Shown here in pieces: positions 57,201 through 64,000 of a DNA stretch of 64,000 bases. Source of the DNA: Klebsormidium nitens (Eukaryota; Streptophyta; Klebsormidiophyceae; Klebsormidiales; Klebsormidiaceae); assembly GCA_000708835.1 (NCBI GenBank), contig DF237342.1:22537-86536 (forward strand), written 5' to 3'. Under the pieces are notes generated by a model. It made no database searches and was not told the DNA's origin. It saw only the letters and a list, made by a program, of their open reading frames with translations. The first letter of the stretch is position 1; each line of letters starts with the position of its first letter. Made by a program: the position numbers and the translations under genes.

Positions 57201-59225
57201 GGTCACTCGGGGCGGCCCCAGGGAAGACGAAAAAGGGTAAGCCCATTGCATTTTTCAATCAGCTATCACAATCCTTTTGATGAACTTCTTACTTGCTATA
57301 AATATTGTAGTAAACTTAGTGAAGTTTTTCAGTTTGCGAGAGTGAGGGCGCTTTCAGGGCGTATTCCACCTTAGCTAAGATTGCTTCGTTGACTTTTGCA
57401 CACATCAGTCGCACGGATGAAAGAGGGCGTGGCATATTCGCCTGACGCGCTTCGCCGGACCTGCGAAAAAGAATGAGATTCAATTGGCCGACTTCTTGCA
57501 CAGAGCATGCTGGCGGCTGGATGAATGCATCGTAAAAATGATCGAGAAAGACAACATCAAGCTGCTCCTTCTGATAGAGGACTGTACTTGCTTATAAGCA
57601 CTGTAGATGTCAGGATTTGTCTTGTACATACAAAAGCTGATAACCGAGTACTTCGCCAGCCAAGCAATGGTTTACTCAGAAGCATCGCCTTCGTATTTAG
57701 TGCTTAGGGTCCATCCAAAGTGCTTCCGATCAAAAAATTTACCCCGAGAGGCACTCGTTAATTTATTCTTCCTCCCTGGCGAAGTCTGCGAAGAACACGA
57801 CTCTGCATCGGTTGCTGCAGGAGAGCTCCACTTCGAGAAGAACCCGAAGAACCGGGACCCCGAAAGCGGCCGTCGGCGGCATCTCGAGGAGGTTACTGGG
57901 CGCGTTTACGTTGAGCCGAGCAAAGAGCAAATCGCTGCGGCGGCAGCGGCCGCGCAGAAGGCTGCAAAGCGGATTCCGGCGGAACGGCTGCCGTTCGTGC
58001 TGGACATGAAGACGTCGCACGTGGACCGCGTCTTTTGGAGGGTGGGTTAAGCAAAGTCCTTCTTTAAACAGTGACGGACTTGGCAGATACCGAATCGAGA
58101 GGACATGCTGAGGTGTTTCTAATCAGAACCCTCGACCTGTGGAAGAGACTTCTGTGAGCCAACGTCGCCTTTGGCCGCTGTTGAAGGGGCAATTGGATGT
58201 AGCTCGCCGCACCTTTGGACAGTCGAGTTGATGGTTTACTCGTCGGTCACTCGTAGGGCCTCTTTAGAAAAGGTTCAGAGGACTTTATAGTTGTCTAAGG
58301 AATTACATAGTCACTTCTTCTGTCACCGCAGGGCTTGCCGCCGCTTTCCTCGAATCGATACTTTGCCCGGCGACTGCAAGGTTTACCTCCACTACGCGCG
58401 GGGTGTAATTTGAAGAACGTTCAGAAAAACTCATGAGGGTTTCAATTGAGCACTCTTTCTAACGCAGAGCCTGCCGCCCGCTTTTCTGGACGCCCTGGAT
58501 CTGCCTCGCGACTGCAAGCTGTACCTCCAAAACGCGCACGATCTTATCCAAGAGATAATCCGAAACTTTATAACCGTTCAGAAACTCATATACTCACTTC
58601 TTCAACCGCAGGGCCTGCCGCCGGCGTTCCTCGACGTGCTGGACCTGCCGCGCTACTGCAAGGTCTACCTCCAGAACTCGCGCGGTTTTATTCAGCGGAC
58701 TTTACTACATTATGGAATACCCAGCATTCACATCCTCTATCGCAGGGCCTGCCGCCCGCTTTCCTGGACGCGCTTGATCTGCCCCGCGACTGCAAGGTCT
58801 ACCTCCAGAACGCGCGCGGGTTCGTCTGGGAAGCCACGTTGCTGATCGAGCAACAGAAGGGGCTGTCCGGCGGCTGGCGCAAGTTCGCGGTGGACCACCA
58901 GCTGGAGTTCGGCGACCACGTGATCTTGGACGTCCGCGAAAAGGTCGCCGTTCCGAACGGTTCGGATGCCGTCGGCGTGACGATACTCGTCCGGATCTTC
59001 CGGGCGAAGTGGGACGGTCGGGAAGACGACTGCCGGGCGTTTGCGTTTGTACCGGTCGAAGGGAAGGTGGTCGGAAAGACCACGGCCTACGAGGGGAAGA
59101 GGGAAAATGGGGTCAAGCGGGAACCCGGGGTTAAGAAGGTAAAGAAGGTAAAGAAGGAACTCAGGGTGACGAGCAAAGGAGGGGTCAAGAAGGAAAGCGG
59201 GGTCAAGAAGGAGAAGCGGGGTTGA
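51296..59225 (+). CDS. B3-domain protein 2 (three B3 domains)
   Basis: Eight exons: 51296-52583, 53067-53176, 53607-54524, 55292-55630, 56099-56474, 57102-57236, 57821-58041 and 58746-59225, phases consistent, giving 1288 residues. B3 domain 1 spans exons 2-3 (CFMRVMLPSFVTSGCWL, then GFSGGWKGFAEDHGLVPGDSVLFE). Domain 2 spans exons 3-4 (SHVDKGFWL, then LSGGWRGFSIDHRLEVGDALVF). Domain 3 spans exons 7-8 (SHVDRVFWR, then LSGGWRKFAVDHQLEFGDHVIL). The protein ends in a Lys-rich VKKE repeat. It is a paralogue of B3 protein 1, sharing the N-terminal motif (VVKHEPLD), a coiled coil, SGLEDNDHGFDSEPEE and EDFPVVKR. A nuclear DNA-binding role is likely; no target is known. Exons 5-6 are short and low-complexity, so their exact ends are less certain. 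Introns before exons 4 and 8 are full of echoes. Confidence 0.85.
54725..55210 (+). repeat. Acceptor-side echoes of B3 gene 2 exon 4
   Basis: Exon 4 starts at 55292 with ggcttcacgtatctctcgtg. Copies start near 55099 (ggcttcacgagtttttcctg) and 54882 (gggcttcacgagtctcttcc). A remnant near 54738 keeps only caaccggttgctctcgtaga, matching the later caaccggtcgctctcgtcga. Spacings are about 193 and 217 bp. The nearest copy matches for about 110 bases but has stops. Confidence 0.85.
58318..58735 (+). repeat. Three acceptor-side echoes of B3 gene 2 last exon
   Basis: The exon start at 58746 (ggcctgccgcccgctttcct) recurs after AG at 58332, 58468 and 58612. Spacings are 136, 144 and 134 bp. Each copy keeps the ctgcaaggtctacctccaga region and then diverges. 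The copies share flanking intron text (gttcagaaactcat), showing tandem duplication of the whole junction. Confidence 0.9.
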
Positions 59226-61382
59226 GTGGATGTTGGTTTGCGGAAAGGGTGACTCAGAGGAATAAATGTTGGACACTTAGAGAGCGGGGAAGTTTTTGGG
59301 TCAGCAAGACGATGAGGAGTAACCCGCAGCGAGCGGGGGCTCGACCCGTAGGGTACAAAGTGCACTCGATCTGGGGGGCTCGGTGAAGGGTGTGTGGCAA
59401 CCCCCCACGCGACGGAGCCCGGGCTGAAGCATTGGTTAATTGACGACTGAGGTGACGCTTACAGCAGCGGCTGAATCAATGAGAGGGAGCGTCTACACAT
59501 TTGAGCGTTTGTACAGCGAAGGCTTTCGACGGTGACGAAAGGCGGGCTGTGGCCCCGAGGAAATAAAGGGTCGGGCCAGGGTGCCAGCTGGCAGGCGCGC
59601 GCATTGCCAGCCGCTGATAGCGTATCAGTGGTCAGTGGGGCGGGACCTACCCCACGGAAAAGGCGAAGAACAGACTGTAGACGACGTGCAAAGGTGTCCG
59701 GAAACGGCGTGCAGCAACCGTGAAGCGCCGATGAAGACCTCGAAGAGGTGGGCGAGGGACTCGATGATGATGCTGGAGCATAGATGCCGCGGCTCAGTAG
59801 AGTTCAATCACTAAGTAATTGCAGAACATTCCATTGTTTTGTTGTACTACTAACATCCATTCATTGCGTCGGAACTTTTGAGAGTAGTGGAGTCCCTCCA
59901 TGGACAGGTAGGATTGTTTACAAGCATGCTTGTGGCTCGCCACGGGCCAAGACTAAGTATTTCTCATGACCACGTTTCTTGCGCGGCAAGACGAATTGAT
60001 GGGCGCCCATCTTCTCAACCCTTTTTCCAAGAATTCCTAAGTTGCGAACGGTTCCCGGCATGGTCTGAGGCAAGGTATGCGACAGTCTGCAGAGAGAGTC
60101 TCACTTCAGTACGCGGAAGAAGTCCTCTGATCAGAATAGTCGATCTCGGCCGCTGAGCTGTTCGACGTACTGGCTTGAGTGCGGTTGATTGGCCCAGAAT
60201 CGTACTACGGCTGGTCTTACACAGATACATTCCGTCAGCGCCCATCATGGTGGGTACGGTTTATAAAGATGGTGACTCACCATGTACAACAATGTTATAA
60301 GCAGCACATGGTTGCAATCCGGTCTGTCATACCAGTGAGTTCACGTTGGCTTGTGCACATGATGCTGGCACGAGTCGAAGGTCTAGCTGCTGAACGGGCA
60401 TCTCGCGAGGAGGACGGTCATTCAAAGTATAATCAGGTCCATCATGCGGAGACCTGTGGATACTCATGCAGATCGTCATGCCTGGCCATGGAGTTTGCCG
60501 ATCCAGTCCTGGCCCGACCTTCAATACGCCCTCAATTGGCAAATTGAACTCACGTCATCAATTACGAGAGCTAGACCTGCGGCTGGAACCACATACTTAG
60601 AAGAAAATGGCTGCTCTTGGGCTTTGGCGCGTGGCTTTATCTTAGATTACGACGCTTAGAGTAGTATGGTCGCCATCCATAGAAGTTGATGGCCTTTCTT
60701 CCCACAGAACGCTCTGAAACAGGATATATCCACGCTCAAAACCATGGACGTTTTAGTACTGGGTCGGAAGAAGACGGCGGTTACATGTAAGGGCATTGCA
60801 GAGGTGCCGGTCGTAAAGTGGGGAAATCAGATAAATCACATACCATGCTATCCACTGCGAGCAGCGACTTACCAGACAAGCAGCTGCGAAGTTTGTGTCG
60901 GAATTTAATTGACAGAAGGACCATGTGCGAAGATATGCAAACTTTGCCACATGGTCTCGCTTATCTCACTTATCGGCACGCATGGTCATCGACAATGTTA
61001 GAATCAAGCGCGACTCCCACTTCAAACGGCAGGCATAATAGTATAAGACAAGAAGCTGCAACCTGTACAATATGTGTTAGGGTGATGGTTTATGACGCGT
61101 CATGCACAACGTGGGGCGTTTGTGGAGCCCCGAGTCTACGTTCTTCTCAAACAATAGGGAAACCAACGGTTTACGCAGATGAATTTCGACCACTCTCGTG
61201 AATCTAAGAAACCCCAACTGCTTCAATTGAATGACTTTCAAGGGCTCTCAATTGGTGCTGTCAGTTATCGTATGTGCCACTGTAAGGGAGTGCAAAGAAC
61301 GATCCCAGCCACCGATCGCGTCAACATCCATCAATTCCCAAGAAAGATCATTACTTCTTTGGGTCTTCTTGTTTCTTCAAAG
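59226..61382. other. Intergenic, no gene recognised
   Basis: The first 500 bases are GC-rich 3' sequence of B3 gene 2. The rest is AT-richer. No open stretch shows domain-like composition on either strand. Confidence 0.45.
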
Positions 61383-62086
61383 GTGACATGCCATCCGTCA
61401 CGCGGGACCAGCTCCTTCGCCCGCGCCTCCTCCTTTCGGGCTCGACTTCGGTTCCGCGATTCCGATGACCATTGGGGCCTGGCAGTGCTTCCCGTGAGTC
61501 CTCCAATGAAGTTTCTGGTGCTCCTTGCTACAAAAACAAAGTCGGATACTCAGTCAGCTTGCAGTTTAAAGGTAAGAGTCCAAGCTTATGAGAAGGAGTG
61601 GTTCTTCTTTGATGTGTTCTCCGAATCAAAACGTCATGAGTAATGAGATTGAGTTAATTGTGGGGATATGGCCAACCGTGGAAAATCCAAATTAGATAAC
61701 AAGAAGAGACATGCTCAAGTCGCTCGGATGACAATGTTGAAGGGAAAGCCTCGTAGAGCAGAGAAAGACTGAGAAAGATAAGAGCCTTCCTTCCGCTAAG
61801 CACACTTGAATGCTTCCTCAAAATTAAGGTCGAATGGGATGAAGCACAACCTAGACAGCAAAGTTCCTACTTTCTGTTGTTGTGATCCTCATGAGAGATT
61901 CTTAATGAGGACAGAGGCTTCAAGCTGGTCTGAAAGGTCGACATCAACGGTATCTGCTATAGGTTATTTTCCTTTAAGCGCGATGCCGCATGCGAATTTT
62001 GGACCGATCAAAGGAAAGTAAGTCTTTCCTGGCTGCTAGCAAAGTGTCTCTCAAAACCTCCCGATTGAAGGTGCTTCCAGGCTTAC

Positions 62087-63358
62087 CTGCAGTAGCGGGC
62101 CACTTGACAGCGCGCGCACTTGCTGAACCCCCCCGATTCTGGCTCGGGCCCAGCAGTGCACTGATTCCAAGAGCACACAATTTCCGCAGGGTAGGTCCCA
62201 AAAGTAGCATGCCTCCTGATGAACCTCCAACGCTCGTCCGAGTAGGAGCTGTAGGCACCAGGCCTAGGGTGGTCGCCGTCCATTCGCCTGAGATTGGGTG
62301 GAACCTGGCCTGATAAGATCGCGCTGAGGCGACTCCAAAATCCCTCTGACTATGGTGACGCCGCGTTGATGATGGCCTTGTGGACTTTGAGACGGGAGAC
62401 AGCGTCGAGCTGTTGCAGCTTCTTCAAAGCTTCCTCTGTCTCTATCAAGCGCACCAGCACCAGGTTGCATTTGCGTGCTGGACATTTGAGCCGCCGACTG
62501 TCGTCATCGGCAACAAGCGAGCTGGCTATCTCACGCCTGTGCGTACTCCCAAAGACCGTGCAGATGATGTCAAGCAAGCCTTTCTCTAGAGCCCAGACCT
62601 GGCTGTCCGCTGCGAATGCTAGCGACGCCAAAAAGCTTGACGAGAGGTATCTGAGGTCCCGAACCATTTCTGGGTCAGATGTGAGTCGTTTGGAAAAGTC
62701 TTTCGAGAAGACGCGCTTGAACCCGTCGAAGATTTCCGTTATATATATTCGGAAGACTCTTCAGAGCGTCTCGGAACAGCTTCGAGGTCCTGGCTAGATT
62801 GGCCAAGCCGTCTACCCCAAAGCGCACGAAGGCTGTTTCAACACCAGAGACTTCTGCTTGGTCTTCATAGAAGAGACTCTGAAGGCCCATTGTCAAATCG
62901 AGGGTGAACTCCTCTGCTAAAGCTCTAGCGACTGCCCCATCCTTCAGCAAGAAATCGACAACCACTTTGCTGTCTGTCAGCCTCAAGAGAGCCCCAGTGC
63001 TGGCGAATTTAAGAGGGTCGCTAGCATTTGATTCTTGCTTATCCTCGTCAGAGGAGACCGTTTCTTCGTAATCCTGGACCACTGAGTACGTCTGCATGCC
63101 TGGGCGCCTGCTAGGTGCATGCAGAACCCTTCCCAAAACCACCAGCAAAACAAACCCTCCATCAAATGCAGCCAGCTCTTGCAGTTTCCCAGAGTAGCTG
63201 TCCGTTTCACCTGCGCTTTCAAGTGCGTTCTTCAGCAATCGAGCACCGCTCAGAATCTCTTCTGGACTCTCTGACGTAAGCAGGGCGGCGCAGCGCTCTA
63301 CAAATCTATCCAGATCGCCGTCCTCCATGCTTGTAGAGGCTGCTTGTCCCTCTTGCAT
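62087..63358 (-). CDS. Armadillo-like / MYND zinc-finger protein (3' end unresolved)
   Basis: Exon 1 runs from ATG at 63358 to 62758. After an 88-base intron, exon 2 starts at 62669. A third exon ends at 62087 with a good donor (cag|gtaagc). Exons 1-2 encode helical, leucine-rich armadillo-like sequence (ALLRLTDSKVVVDFLLKDGAVARAL; RYLSSSFLASLAFAADSQVW). Exon 3 carries the first half of a MYND finger: CSWNQC, then CARCQVARYC. MYND fingers bind proline-rich partners. The exon 2/3 boundary is unclear: the best phase-consistent choice (donor near 62355, acceptor near 62288) has a weak donor. The rest of the finger, which needs CQ...W..H...C, was not found. A GC-rich patch at 61383-61498 may be the last exon (RPQWSSESRNRSRARKEEA). 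The introns here are far shorter than elsewhere in the window. Confidence 0.65.
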
Positions 63359-64000
63359 ATAAGTGAAGGAGTCAAGTCCACTCGCCCTTTCGCCGACTCT
63401 ATGAAGGCTGAACGTAGATGTCTCTACTGTGGTCTGCTAGTACTTTCGGCCCATTAGATTGTACGTTGCCTCTCTCCTAACTGAGACCATAGTCCTGCCT
63501 TGCAATAAGTTTTGCTTCGCTCTTCCTTGCAATCCCTTGATTTAAGACCCTTCAGTCAGCTTCTTTGAGATGAGTCCCTTTCGTCGAGGGCTCCTCGACA
63601 GTGATGAATCTGTTCTTGCATGGAAAAGCTCTCGCGAGGCTTGCACCGCATCGTCGCTTTTTCAGGCTCCTGTCATTGTTATCATGTTGTGGCATTCGTC
63701 GGCATGCTCGCTGACAGACTTCAACCTTGGCGTGACGAACGCACGTACTAGTGCAGCCGCGTGCCGCGGACCGCCTAGTGATACGCGGCCGCGGTGGGCC
63801 AGCCGCCGAACCCAAGCCGCTGGAGGTTCTCAGCTATTAACGAGAACGTTAATAGATGATCGCAGTGCGAAGCACTGCGAATGTGTGATGGGAAGGGACA
63901 GAATAGGGTAGGCAAGATCGGCTCGTGCAAGGCTCACACAGACGTTCCCCGAGAGGGATAGCGCCGCGCTGCCTAGGCCGGTTTATTATGAATAGGACCG
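63359..64000. other. Upstream of MYND gene; twin hairpins near the right edge
   Basis: Probably holds the MYND gene promoter. No open frame is convincing. Two perfect hairpins sit side by side at 63834-63880 in a GC-rich patch. I could not match the last 200 bases to any rRNA or tRNA I know. Confidence 0.45.
63834..63880. repeat. Two adjacent perfect inverted repeats
   Basis: Hairpin 1: ctattaacg (63834-63842), loop agaa, cgttaatag (63847-63855). Hairpin 2: tcgcagtgc (63860-63868), loop gaa, gcactgcga (63872-63880). Four bases separate them. Two perfect 9-bp stems so close suggest a structured RNA or a palindromic site pair. Confidence 0.85.

Noticed and set aside
61179-61643. 154-codon plus-strand frame near the MYND gene
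   Set aside because: Its GC-rich core is better explained as a possible last exon of the minus-strand MYND gene; the rest is AT-rich.

Overview
The window reads as nuclear DNA of a green-lineage eukaryote. Several genes are built from GC-rich exons with clear GT...AG junctions, separated by less GC-rich introns. The gene content is plant-like: an LTO1-type VKOR/thioredoxin oxidoreductase, multi-B3-domain proteins and a patatin-like acyl hydrolase. I infer a streptophyte alga, perhaps Klebsormidium-like, with moderate confidence. There is one 20-N assembly gap. I recognised no rRNA, tRNA, CRISPR array or intact transposon.

Layout, left to right: C-terminal half of LTO1 (+, 1-1450, cut by the left edge); a possible 66-residue membrane ORF (-, 3091-3291); an FtsJ/RlmE-type RNA 2'-O-methyltransferase in six exons (-, 5477-10035); a nine-exon patatin-like lipase with a long disordered N-terminus (+, 11297-20917); a one-exon organelle-type protein with repeated CxxC zinc knuckles (-, 22447-23586); B3 gene 1 (+, 24619-31339, two B3 domains); two DUF900-type alpha/beta hydrolases arranged tail to tail as an inverted duplication (+, 32917-36317; -, 38562-42230); an unrecognised four-exon gene (-, 46098-49489); B3 gene 2 (+, 51296-59225, three B3 domains); and an armadillo/MYND-finger gene (-, about 62087-63358, 3' end unresolved). 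Splice phases match at nearly every junction, so most of these models are internally consistent.

The most striking signal is what I call exon echoes. Many introns hold one to five imperfect, decaying copies of the adjacent exon edge together with its splice site, spaced about 85-220 bp apart and often about 130-160 bp. Acceptor-side echoes (intron end, AG, first part of the exon) lie upstream of the true exon. Donor-side echoes (last part of the exon, then GT) lie downstream. They occur in at least six unrelated genes here on both strands. In two cases (patatin exon 5 and hydrolase A exon 3) some copies are in frame and open, so use of a later donor would lengthen the protein.

The genes do not form a pathway. 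The two B3 genes are paralogues with shared linear motifs and identical intron placement in all five B3 domains. The hydrolase pair is a recent inverted duplicate in which only one copy carries echoes.
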